In this document: positions 19,414 to 26,679 of the stretch, in pieces
How the letters are laid out: every line of letters begins with the position of its first letter
Numbering within the stretch: the stretch's first letter is position 1
Assembly (NCBI GenBank): GCA_038233075.1
Contig: JBBSMQ010000012.1
Span: 42,928-106,927 of the forward strand
DNA length: 64,000 nucleotides
Reading direction: 5' to 3'
Origin: Iamia sp038233075
GTDB taxonomy: Bacteria; Actinomycetota; Acidimicrobiia; Acidimicrobiales; Iamiaceae
Notes under the pieces: model-generated
Told to the model about the DNA's origin: nothing
The model's database searches: none
Seen by the model: the letters and a program-made list of their open reading frames with translations, nothing else
Translations under genes and position numbers: made by a program

Positions 19414-19473
19414 GCTCAGAGGCGGCGCAGATGGAGGGACGTCGACTCGCCCGCCGGAGCGCCGCCTCTGAGC
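19414..19473. repeat. 15-bp long-loop inverted repeat
   Basis: GCTCAGAGGCGGCGC (19414-19428) and GCGCCGCCTCTGAGC (19459-19473) are perfect complements around a 30-nt loop. On the minus-strand RNA this hairpin lies directly before the proposed CTG start at 19404. A similar GCTCAGA/TCTGAGC repeat occurs at 42877-42944. Confidence 0.75.
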
Positions 19474-19507
19474 AGCCTCGGCTGGCGCCTCGGCGCCGTG
19501 CCATCGC

Positions 19508-19571
19508 TGAGAGGCCTCGGGGGCATGTTGCGCGACCTCGCCTCGGTGGCGCCCATCCGCTCGGCCTCTCA
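19508..19571 (-). terminator. Stop-codon-overlapping hairpin (TGAGAGGCC family)
   Basis: TGAGAGGCC (19508-19516) pairs with GGCCTCTCA (19563-19571), a 9-bp stem with a long loop. Read on the minus strand, the element begins with the TGA stop of the Alg14-like gene. No U-tract follows. Related copies lie at 25937-26000 and 42979-42987, with a half-site at 16688. Confidence 0.5.
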
Positions 19572-20030
19572 ATAGAGCTCCCCGACGTGGACCGCCCTGC
19601 GGTGACGGCCGAGGAGCCGGCGGTGCTGCACCAACACGGCGCTGGCCAGCGCGCCCCCGACCCGCGCCGCCAGGCCGGGGCCGGTCAGGACGTTGCGGGT
19701 CTCCAGCCACAGGCAGGGGATGCCCCGGAGCCGGGCCGCGACGAACACCGGGACGGCGACACCGGACCCGGCGGTGAGGACGCACCCCACCTGCTCCCGA
19801 CCCAGCAGGCACCAGCTGGCCACCACCGCGGCGGGGATGCGCAGGACCTGGCGGGGCCCCAGCTCCGCGGCGTGGCGGACGTCCTCGCCGGCCAGCGCAT
19901 CCCGGGTGTCGGGCCCGTCCACCACCAACCAGGTGCGATCATGATCGCTCCACCAGCCCTCCAGGGCCAGCAGGTCGAGCAGGACACCCCCGCCGGAAGA
20001 GACGAGCAGCAGCCGCTCCCCGTCCTCCAC
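19569..20030 (-). CDS. Alg14/PssD-like glycosyltransferase subunit
   Basis: 153 residues. The N-terminus LLLVSSGGGVLLDLLAL then W-W-S-D-H-D-R-T-W is the hallmark of Alg14/PssD proteins, followed by VDGPDTRDALAGEDVRH and VLTAGSGVAVPVF. In bacteria PssD/PssE-type pairs form a split glycosyltransferase that adds the second sugar to a lipid-linked saccharide, with the Alg14-like half at the membrane. GTG 20030 is chosen because TATCTT (20044-20039) ends 8 nt before it and it gives the family-length N-terminus; ATG 20051 is the alternative. The partner Alg13-like domain is the next gene downstream. The TGA stop belongs to a TGAGAGGCC hairpin. Confidence 0.8.
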   Translation of the reverse strand: MEDGERLLLVSSGGGVLLDLLALEGWWSDHDRTWLVVDGPDTRDALAGEDVRHAAELGPRQVLRIPAAVVASWCLLGREQVGCVLTAGSGVAVPVFVAARLRGIPCLWLETRNVLTGPGLAARVGGALASAVLVQHRRLLGRHRRAVHVGELY

Positions 20031-20116
20031 GGCGGCCGAAGATACCACCATCGCCTACGATCGCCCGTCGGTCGGTGGCTCGGGTGCTCCGTCCGTGAGC
20101 ACTCGGAGGAGAGGGG

Positions 20117-22264
20117 GTGACCCAGCGCATGCAGCCGCGTCCCGGTCGTCCCCCGGAGCCAATCGTCGTGGTCGGCGGGTCCGGGTTCATCGGCCGCCAC
20201 CTCGTCGAGGCCCTGCTCGCCGCCGGCCACCCGGTCACCTCGATCGACCGCCATCGCCCGCACCGGGCACCTCACCCGCACCTCCGCACCCTCCAGGTCG
20301 ACCTCCTCCGCGACCCGCTCGACCTTCCGCCCGGCCGGGTCGTCGTAGCGGCCGGGGCGAGCGACCCGCGCACGCTCCACCCCTGGACCCTGGCCCTGGA
20401 CAACGCGGTGGCGACGGCGCGCCTGGCACCATCGCTCACAGGGCGAGAGGTGGTGCTGCTGTCGTCGGTGGAGGTCTACGGCCGGGCTCGGGGCCCCATC
20501 GACGAGGACACCCCCACCCAGCTGCCCGTCGACGACGAGGCGCTGCGGTCCTGGTGCGAGGAGGCTGGCGACCTGGCCCGCCGGCCCTGCCCGCCGGAAC
20601 GGGTGGCGGCCCTGTGCCGCGACCTGGACGACCCCGGGGGCCGCTGGACCTACGGGCTGAGCAAGAGGGCCCAGGAGCTGGTGCTCGGCGACGCTCTGCC
20701 CGTCTCTCACCTCACCACCATCCGCCTGGCCAACCTGTTCGGACCCGGGCAGGAGCGGGTGGTCGCCCGCCTCGCCCGCCGAGCCCGGGCGGGTCTCCCG
20801 CTGGTCGTGACCGACACGGTGCGGAGCTTCCTCCCGGTCGAGGACGTGGGTCGGATCGTGCGCGCCGACCCCGGGCCGGGAACGTGGGTCGCAGGCTCGG
20901 AGCCGGTCTCCCTCCCGGACCTGACCTCGTGGATCGCGGCGGCGCTGGACCAGCCGGTGGTCATCGAGCGGCGGCCGGCTCCTGTCGATGACGCCAGCGG
21001 CGAGGTCGACGCCCGACGCCTGGTCGAGAAGATCGGGCCCCCGCCGACCCTCCGCCCGTCGATCGAGGCCTTCGCCCGGAGCCTCGACCAGAACCGCGGA
21101 CCCTTGCTCCAGCCCGCCCTCCCGGTGGTCGTCCCGCCCCGTCCCCGCCGGCCCGACGTGGTTGCGGGCCGGACCATCGAGGCCCTCTCCACCGGTCGGC
21201 TCAAGCACGGCAACCACTGGACCACAGAGCTCACCCAGCGCCTGGCGGCGCGACTCGGTCTCGGCGCCGATCGGACTCTCCTGCTGACGACGTCGGGGAC
21301 CAGCGCCCTCACCCTCGCGGTGGTGGCGCTGGCCGGCCGAGCCGAACCCGGAGCCACCGCGGTGCTGCCCTCGTTCACGTTCGCGGCGACGGCCGACGTG
21401 GTGGCCCAGCTCGGGTACCGGCCCGTGTTCTGCGACGTCGATCCCGACAGCTGGACCCTCGACCCGACGTGCCTGGAGGATGTCCTCGCCCACCACCAGC
21501 CGCAGGTGGTGATCACCGTCGATGCCCTCGGCCTGCCCTCGGACTACCCGGCCATCCGTGCCGTCTGCCGTGGAGCCGGAGTCCCGCTGGTGGCTGATTC
21601 GGCTCCCGCCCTCGGTGCGGCGCAGTCAGGTCGGCCGATCGGCACCCAGGCCGACACCCACGCGTTCTCGATGTCGTTCGCCAAGGTGCTGACCTCGGCC
21701 GGCGCCGGCGGGGCGGTGGTCGTCCCCACCGACGCGGTGGCGGCGCTCGACCGGCCGGTGCACTGGTTGCGCTCGGCGCTGATGTCGGAGACCCACGCCA
21801 TCGCCGCCCTCGACCAGCTCGACGACCTCGACCTCCTGCTGGCTCGTCGGAAGGCGGTGGCCGACGTCTACGCCGAGCTCGCGACCCACCGACGCGAGCT
21901 GCGACCGCAGCTCACCGCGCCAGGGGATCGCCACGCCCACGTCCACTGGGTGACGCGCATCGGCGTCGCGGGCGATGGCCGCCGCGACGCCGTGCGGGCC
22001 GCACTGGAGGCACAGGGCGTGCGGACCAAGCCGTACTACGGGCCGGCGTTGCACCGGCACCAGTGGCCGGGCACCCCTCCCGGCGACGACGCCGACCTGC
22101 CGGTGACCAGCGACCTGGTCGACACCGCGCTGGCCCTGCCCATGTCCTCGGAGATGACCGTGGAGCAGGCTGATCTCGTCACCGTCGCACTCGACGCGGC
22201 GCTGGTCGAGAACGGTCCCCCCATCGAGCTCAACCCGCTGACACAGGGGGACGCCGTGCGGTGA
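20117..22264 (+). CDS. Fusion of NAD-dependent epimerase/dehydratase and DegT-type sugar aminotransferase
   Basis: 715 residues. Residues 15-330: extended SDR with GGSGFIGRHLVEALL, LLSSVEVYG and catalytic Y-G-L-S-K. Residues about 350-700: DegT/DnrJ/EryC1/StrS aminotransferase with GRLKHGNHWTTELTQRLA, TTSGTSALTLA, PSFTFAATA, Asp of VADSAPALGA and the PLP Lys at about 523 in FSMSFAKVLTSAGAGG. The fusion could oxidise or epimerise a nucleotide sugar and then aminate it. GTG 20117 has GGAGGAG upstream, one of the few strong Shine-Dalgarno sites here, with a possible -10 TACGAT at 20054. Divergent from the Alg14-like gene. Its last 35 bp overlap the end of the minus-strand methyltransferase. Confidence 0.88.
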   Translation: MTQRMQPRPGRPPEPIVVVGGSGFIGRHLVEALLAAGHPVTSIDRHRPHRAPHPHLRTLQVDLLRDPLDLPPGRVVVAAGASDPRTLHPWTLALDNAVATARLAPSLTGREVVLLSSVEVYGRARGPIDEDTPTQLPVDDEALRSWCEEAGDLARRPCPPERVAALCRDLDDPGGRWTYGLSKRAQELVLGDALPVSHLTTIRLANLFGPGQERVVARLARRARAGLPLVVTDTVRSFLPVEDVGRIVRADPGPGTWVAGSEPVSLPDLTSWIAAALDQPVVIERRPAPVDDASGEVDARRLVEKIGPPPTLRPSIEAFARSLDQNRGPLLQPALPVVVPPRPRRPDVVAGRTIEALSTGRLKHGNHWTTELTQRLAARLGLGADRTLLLTTSGTSALTLAVVALAGRAEPGATAVLPSFTFAATADVVAQLGYRPVFCDVDPDSWTLDPTCLEDVLAHHQPQVVITVDALGLPSDYPAIRAVCRGAGVPLVADSAPALGAAQSGRPIGTQADTHAFSMSFAKVLTSAGAGGAVVVPTDAVAALDRPVHWLRSALMSETHAIAALDQLDDLDLLLARRKAVADVYAELATHRRELRPQLTAPGDRHAHVHWVTRIGVAGDGRRDAVRAALEAQGVRTKPYYGPALHRHQWPGTPPGDDADLPVTSDLVDTALALPMSSEMTVEQADLVTVALDAALVENGPPIELNPLTQGDAVR

Positions 22265-23045
22265 GAAGGAGCTGCTTGCCCAGGTCGGTGAAGGGCGGGA
22301 TGGCGCTCCACCCTCGCTCCCGGTCGAGCTGGCGCTCGTAGTCCTGCTCGAGGGCGGCGTCCAAAGGGTGTCGGCCGAGCAGGGAGAACCCCACGAGCAG
22401 GCCCCTCACCTCGACGTCGACCAGTCCGGCGCTGGTTGCGGCGGTCGCCAGGGCCTCGCGGTCGAAGAGGTGCATCGCCGCCCGTCGACCGTGCTGCTCC
22501 CACACCCCGCGACGTTCGGCTGCACATCGGGCCGCCTCGTCGGCCCGCCCGGAGCGACACAGCTCGAGGCACAGTGCGACCACTCCGTCGACCAGCACGC
22601 TGAGCGTCCCACCCGGCACGAGCCACCCGGTCATGCGCGCCAGCGCCCCCACGGGATCGGCGGAGTACTGGACCGAGCCCATTCCGATCGCGAGGTCGAC
22701 CGACGACGGCTCCACGAACGCCTCCTCGATCCCGACCTGGCGCAGATCGAAGCCGGGGCGGCCGCCGAGACGGCGTCGGGCTCCCGTCGCCATGGCGGGG
22801 CTGGGTTCGATGCCGACGACCTGGTGACCGGCCGCGAGGTAGCGCTCAGCCCACCGCCCGATGCCACAGCCCACATCGACCACCCGCGGGCCTGGGTCCA
22901 GCGCCGTGGTCGCCTCCCAGGCCAGGTCGTCGTAGGCCCGACGGGACAGGACGCGGAAGTGGTCCTCGTAGTCGACCGCCAGCTCGTCGAACAGGGCGAC
23001 GGCCGGGCCGACGGCCGATGGCGCCACGCCGTCCTCGCCGCTCAC
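22230..23045 (-). CDS. SAM-dependent class I methyltransferase
   Basis: 271 residues. PRVVDVGCGIGRWAERYL is motif I, GHQVVGIEPSPAMA gives the acidic residue for ribose, and MTGWLVPGGTLSVLV is the post-motif strand. This is a small-molecule methyltransferase architecture (Methyltransf_11/25). It starts at GTG 23045, overlapping the TGA of the upstream radical SAM gene (GTGA), so the two are translationally coupled and probably act on the same substrate. The 3' end overlaps the convergent aminotransferase fusion by 35 bp. Substrate unknown; a sugar or radical-SAM product is likely given the cluster. Confidence 0.87.
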   Translation of the reverse strand: MSGEDGVAPSAVGPAVALFDELAVDYEDHFRVLSRRAYDDLAWEATTALDPGPRVVDVGCGIGRWAERYLAAGHQVVGIEPSPAMATGARRRLGGRPGFDLRQVGIEEAFVEPSSVDLAIGMGSVQYSADPVGALARMTGWLVPGGTLSVLVDGVVALCLELCRSGRADEAARCAAERRGVWEQHGRRAAMHLFDREALATAATSAGLVDVEVRGLLVGFSLLGRHPLDAALEQDYERQLDRERGWSAIPPFTDLGKQLLLTARRPPVSAG

Positions 23046-24187
23046 CCGATCGATCGGCGACCCAACCGCCACAGGAGGTCCTGGACGTAGGTCGAGGGTC
23101 GCCACCGCAGGTTCAGCGCGTAGTTGCTCCCGCAGCCGACGCAGTCCTTGCGGTAGAGGCGCTGGTGCTCCTCGCGGTAGTCCGGAGCGTCCACGATGGA
23201 GGCGATCGGCCGGTCGCGGACGTTGTGCGTCGCGTCGTGGCCCCAGCAGCCGCCGACCTCCCCCGTCGAGTGGACCATCAGCTTCAGCTGCGATTCCGCG
23301 CAGGGAGGGGTCCGGGGCGTCGGCTCGGTGAAGTACCGCCGCAGGTAGCGCCACTCCGAGTACCGAGGCACATGGCGACGGTCGGCCCGCAGCATCTCCT
23401 GCACCTGGCCCAGCACCCCGTCGAGGTCGGTGGTGGAGAGTCGGCGCTCGATGGTGACCTGCTCGTGGCGGAACAGGAAGGTCGTGTCGGAGGTCAGGTT
23501 GAGGGAGAGGGGTACCTGCCACTCCTGGGCCCGGCGCACCATGAGGGGCAGCGAGCCCAGGTTGGAACGCATCACGGTGAAGTTGACCCGGACCCGGAGG
23601 CGCCGGGCGGCGCGCTCGCCGAGGAGCCGCTCCAGGTGGGCGACGGTCCGGTCGAAGGAGCCCTCGACGCCGCGCACACCCTCGTGGGTCGTGGCGTCGG
23701 GGCCGTCGAGGGACAGGTTGAAGCTCGTCACCCCGGCGTCGAGCACCGCTCGACGCCGGCGGTCGTCGAGGAGGACAGCGGTGGTGTTGAGGTGGATGTT
23801 GGCGATGCCGGCGTGCCGGGCATGGGCGATCACGGTGGGGGTGTCGGCCCGCAGCAGGGGCTCGCCGCCCGTGATGTTGAGCTTGATGATCCCGAGGTCA
23901 GCGAGCTGGTCGACCACGTCGCACCACTCGGTGGTGGTGAGCTCGCCCCGGGTCGTGTCCCGCCAGCACGCGCAGCTGACGCACCGCAGGTTGCAGTTGT
24001 CGGTGATGAACAGCTCGGCGGCGAGCGGTCGGACGTGGAGACCGGGAGCCAGGTGCTCCTTGACCGCGAGGAGAGCGAAGAACCGGGCCAGGCGGATCCG
24101 ATCGGACGCGGCAGTGACGGCCCCGGGGCTGGTGACCGGGCCGGTGCGACGCCCCGCCGGCGGACGGACCAGAGTGGTGGCGGTGAT
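23042..24187 (-). CDS. Radical SAM enzyme with SPASM-like Cys-rich C-terminus, apparently using a non-standard start
   Basis: About 381 residues if started at ATC 24187. The [4Fe-4S]-SAM motif is CNLRCVSC (C65, C69, C72), followed by LNITGGEPLLR. The C-terminus carries more cysteines (PPCAESQ, VGGCWGHD, KDCVGCGSNY), suggesting an auxiliary cluster as in SPASM proteins. An in-frame TAG at 24197-24199 caps the frame. Between it and the cluster motif there is no ATG, GTG or TTG; the first GTG (23917) would lose the cluster. ATC 24187 lies 6 nt after TAGACA (24199-24194), the leaderless spacing used elsewhere here. CTG 24172 is an alternative. Coupled to the downstream methyltransferase. Confidence 0.78.
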   Translation of the reverse strand: MTATTLVRPPAGRRTGPVTSPGAVTAASDRIRLARFFALLAVKEHLAPGLHVRPLAAELFITDNCNLRCVSCACWRDTTRGELTTTEWCDVVDQLADLGIIKLNITGGEPLLRADTPTVIAHARHAGIANIHLNTTAVLLDDRRRRAVLDAGVTSFNLSLDGPDATTHEGVRGVEGSFDRTVAHLERLLGERAARRLRVRVNFTVMRSNLGSLPLMVRRAQEWQVPLSLNLTSDTTFLFRHEQVTIERRLSTTDLDGVLGQVQEMLRADRRHVPRYSEWRYLRRYFTEPTPRTPPCAESQLKLMVHSTGEVGGCWGHDATHNVRDRPIASIVDAPDYREEHQRLYRKDCVGCGSNYALNLRWRPSTYVQDLLWRLGRRSIG

Positions 24188-24193
24188 GGGGAC

Positions 24194-24203
24194 TGTCTAG
24201 CGT
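24194..24203. promoter_or_regulatory. Face-to-face -10 elements sharing a CTAG core
   Basis: TAGCGT reads on the plus strand (24198-24203) and TAGACA on the minus strand (24199-24194), overlapping at 24198-24199. CTG 24211 lies 7 nt beyond the first and ATC 24187 lies 6 nt beyond the second. This is the spacing seen at the leaderless genes of this window, so a single symmetric element may drive both genes. Confidence 0.55.
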
Positions 24204-24210
24204 CCCGCTC

Positions 24211-25284
24211 CTGTCACTGCTCGACCTGACGCCGGGCACGGCGCTGATCACGGGGGGCGCGGGGTTCGTCGGCTCCCACCTGGCCGACGAGCTCGTCCGT
24301 CGCGGCTGGCGGGTCACCGTCATCGACGACCTGTCGACCGGCGATCAGACCAACCTGGGTCGGCGCCTCGCCGAGGGCACCGTGCGGATGGTGACGGCCT
24401 CCTGTCGCGACGATGCCGTGGTCGACCGGGAGGTCGCCCACCACGATCTGGTCTTCCACCTGGCCAGCACCGTCGGGGTGGACCTGGTGGTGGCCGACCC
24501 CGTGGGCACCATCGATGCCATCATCGGGGCCTCGACGACCGTCCTCGATGCGTGCACCCGCCATCACCGCCCGGTGCTCGTCACCTCGACGAGCGAGGTC
24601 TACGGGCCGAGCACGGCGGTGCCGTTCCGTGAGGATGCGCCCCTCACCCTCGGGCCCACCGAGCGACTGCGGTGGTGCTACGGCGCGGCCAAGGCGCTCG
24701 TCGAGGTGCGCGCCCTCGGCCTCCACCGCGACGCCGACCTACCCGTGTCGATCGTGAGGCTGTTCAACACCGCCGGGCCCCGCCAGCGGCCCACCTTCGG
24801 CATGGTGCTGCCCCGGTTCGCAGCGCAAGCCCGACGGGGCCAGCCCCTGACCGTCCACGGCGACGGCCTCCAGCGGCGCTGCTTCGCCTCGGTGACCGAC
24901 GTGGTCGACGGGGTGGTACGAGCCGCGACCACCCCGGCCGCGCGCGGGCGGGTCATCAACCTGGGCTCGACGGAGGAGGTGACCATCCTCGAGCTGGCCG
25001 AGCGGGTGCGGGCGGCGGCCGGCTCGACCTCGACGATCGCCCACGTCTCCCACGAGCACGCACGCGGGCCCGGCTTCGACGACCTGCCTCGTCGCATCCC
25101 CGACCTCGGCCGGGCGAGGTCGCTGCTGGGCTGGCGGCCCACCACCACCCTCGACGAGATCATCGGCGGGGTGCTCGCGCACCAGGCGCACGCCGCGGAC
25201 CAGACCACCGCCACCGCGGTGACGAGCGGCGCGCTCGCCCCCGCCGACCCCGACCCCGCCGCCGACACCGTCGACCCGCCCTGA
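24211..25284 (+). CDS. NAD-dependent epimerase/dehydratase, apparently starting at CTG
   Basis: About 357 residues. ALITGGAGFVGSHLADELV (Rossmann GxxGxxG), VIDDLSTGD, SEVYGPS, catalytic CYGAAK (Tyr and Lys) and RLFNTAGPRQ identify an extended SDR nucleotide-sugar epimerase/decarboxylase. An in-frame TGA at 24184-24186 closes the frame, and no ATG, GTG or TTG exists before the glycine loop; the first GTG (24376) would remove it. CTG 24211 sits 7 nt after the -10-like TAGCGT (24198-24203). The C-terminal 35 residues are Ala/Thr/Asp/Pro-rich and disordered. Likely supplies a nucleotide sugar to the glycan cluster. Confidence 0.82.
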   Translation: MSLLDLTPGTALITGGAGFVGSHLADELVRRGWRVTVIDDLSTGDQTNLGRRLAEGTVRMVTASCRDDAVVDREVAHHDLVFHLASTVGVDLVVADPVGTIDAIIGASTTVLDACTRHHRPVLVTSTSEVYGPSTAVPFREDAPLTLGPTERLRWCYGAAKALVEVRALGLHRDADLPVSIVRLFNTAGPRQRPTFGMVLPRFAAQARRGQPLTVHGDGLQRRCFASVTDVVDGVVRAATTPAARGRVINLGSTEEVTILELAERVRAAAGSTSTIAHVSHEHARGPGFDDLPRRIPDLGRARSLLGWRPTTTLDEIIGGVLAHQAHAADQTTATAVTSGALAPADPDPAADTVDPP

Positions 25285-25349
25285 CCGGGGTCACCTCGGC
25301 CCCTGTCCCTGCGGTGATGCGGGGGTCCGAGCAGGTAGGGTTCTGGGTT

Positions 25350-25907
25350 GTGACCGCCGTCGATCCTGAGCTCAGGGCCGTCGCACCCCCTCGTGTCCCG
25401 TCCGAGCCGCCCATCGGCCCCGGGCCCCACAGGCCTGCGGGTCGCACCCAGCAGGACGGGGCCGACGCTCCACCGAGTCGGTTCACACAGGCCTACGAGC
25501 AGCGGCCGTGGCTCGCCCCCGCCGCCACCGGTGTCGCCCTCGCCCTCGGATCGCTCTACACCGGCGGGCAGGACCCCAGCACCGGAGGAGTGTTCCCCGG
25601 GTGTCCGCTGCGATCCCTCACCGGCTGGGACTGTCCCGGCTGCGGAGGCCTTCGTGCCACCCACGACCTGCTCCACGGCGATCTGGTGGGCGCCCTCGAC
25701 CACAACGTGTTCCTCGCCGTGGCCGTGCCCATCGCCGCCCTGCTGTGGCTGCGGTGGCTGCTACGCACCCTCGATGTCTCGGTGCCCCGCCTGCCCCGGG
25801 TGCCCCGACCCGTCTGGGGTGTGCTCGCCACCGCCGTCCTGGCCTTCACCGTGGTCCGCAACATCGACGGCGTCGGCGCCTTCGAGTACCTGAACAGCTT
25901 CACCTGA
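25350..25907 (+). CDS. DUF2752 membrane protein
   Basis: 185 residues. After a Pro-rich cytoplasmic start (1-55) come a TM helix (about 57-75) and the DUF2752 core CPLRSLTGWDCPGCGG, L-RATHDLLHGDLVGAL, with two further TM helices. The family is widespread in actinobacteria and Bacteroidota; function unknown, the conserved CPxCGG suggests metal or disulfide chemistry. GTG 25350 is 8 nt after TAGGGT (25336-25341) with no Shine-Dalgarno, so it is probably leaderless. A hairpin at 25937-26000 lies between this gene and the convergent carbonic-anhydrase-like gene. Confidence 0.85.
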   Translation: MTAVDPELRAVAPPRVPSEPPIGPGPHRPAGRTQQDGADAPPSRFTQAYEQRPWLAPAATGVALALGSLYTGGQDPSTGGVFPGCPLRSLTGWDCPGCGGLRATHDLLHGDLVGALDHNVFLAVAVPIAALLWLRWLLRTLDVSVPRLPRVPRPVWGVLATAVLAFTVVRNIDGVGAFEYLNSFT

Positions 25908-25936
25908 CCGCGGCCGCCTGGGCTGCCCGTCACATC

Positions 25937-26000
25937 CTGAGAGGCTTCGGGAGCGCCGTCTGCGAGGGTGCCGTCGTCGCCGACCCGCTCGGCCTCTCAG
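25937..26000. terminator. Inverted repeat between convergent genes (TGAGAGGCC family)
   Basis: CTGAGAGGC (25937-25945) pairs with GCCTCTCAG (25992-26000), 9 bp around a 46-nt loop. The right arm contains the minus-strand TGA stop of the gamma-CA-like gene. It may terminate both convergent transcripts; there is no T-tract. Confidence 0.5.
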
Positions 26001-26518
26001 TCCAGGCGGCGGAGGTGGTCGCGGTAGCGGGGGATGCGGTCCCGGTAGGCCTGGGCCCCCATCTGGATCATGGCCTCGGGATCGACCCGGTCTTCCTTGA
26101 TCACCGCCGGCACGCCCAGGGCCATGGCCCGGCTGGGCACCTCGGTGTCGTTGGTGACCAGCGCCTTGGCTCCGACCAGGGCCTCGGTCCGCACCACGGC
26201 CCGGTGCAGCACCACCGAGCCCGAGCCCACGAGGGCGCCGTCCTCGATGGTGCAGCCCTCGAGGTGGACGTTGTGGCCGATGACGCAGTCATCACCCACC
26301 ACCGTGGGCGTGAAGGGGGTGGTGTGGACGACGGTCCCGTCCTGGATCGAGGTGCCCGAGCCGATGATGATGAGGCCGTCGTCACCCCGGAGCACGGCGT
26401 GGGGCCACACCGACGAGTGGGGCCCGATCCGCACCGAGCCGATGACCACGGCGTCGGGGTGGACGTAGGCCTCGGGGTCGATGTCGGGTTCCTGGTCGCC
26501 GAGGGCGTAGATGGCCAT
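25997..26518 (-). CDS. Gamma-carbonic-anhydrase-like left-handed beta-helix protein
   Basis: 173 residues of hexapeptide repeats (for example GSVRIGPHSSVWPHAVLRGD) ending in an alpha helix, the gamma-CA/YrdA/PaaY architecture. Of the usual three zinc His, H65 and H82 are present, but the third position reads HLEGC (His85, Glu87) instead of the common LHGC. Carbonic anhydrase activity is therefore doubtful; an acyl-CoA or other transfer role is equally possible. ATG 26518 follows TAGGGT (26530-26525) by 6 nt, a leaderless arrangement. Divergent from oligopeptidase B. The stop overlaps a TGAGAGGCC element. Confidence 0.88.
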   Translation of the reverse strand: MAIYALGDQEPDIDPEAYVHPDAVVIGSVRIGPHSSVWPHAVLRGDDGLIIIGSGTSIQDGTVVHTTPFTPTVVGDDCVIGHNVHLEGCTIEDGALVGSGSVVLHRAVVRTEALVGAKALVTNDTEVPSRAMALGVPAVIKEDRVDPEAMIQMGAQAYRDRIPRYRDHLRRLD

Positions 26519-26679
26519 GCGCCGACCCTACCCAGCACGGCGGACGCCCCCGGTCGGACGCACCGACGGCAAACGACCACCCTGGTGGACGCCAGGCGCC
26601 CCTCAGGGCCGCGGTCTCGAGCAAGGGCGGCGGCGGAGCGGTGCGGCCCCGGGGGACCGAGCCCGTACCCTCCCCGGCC

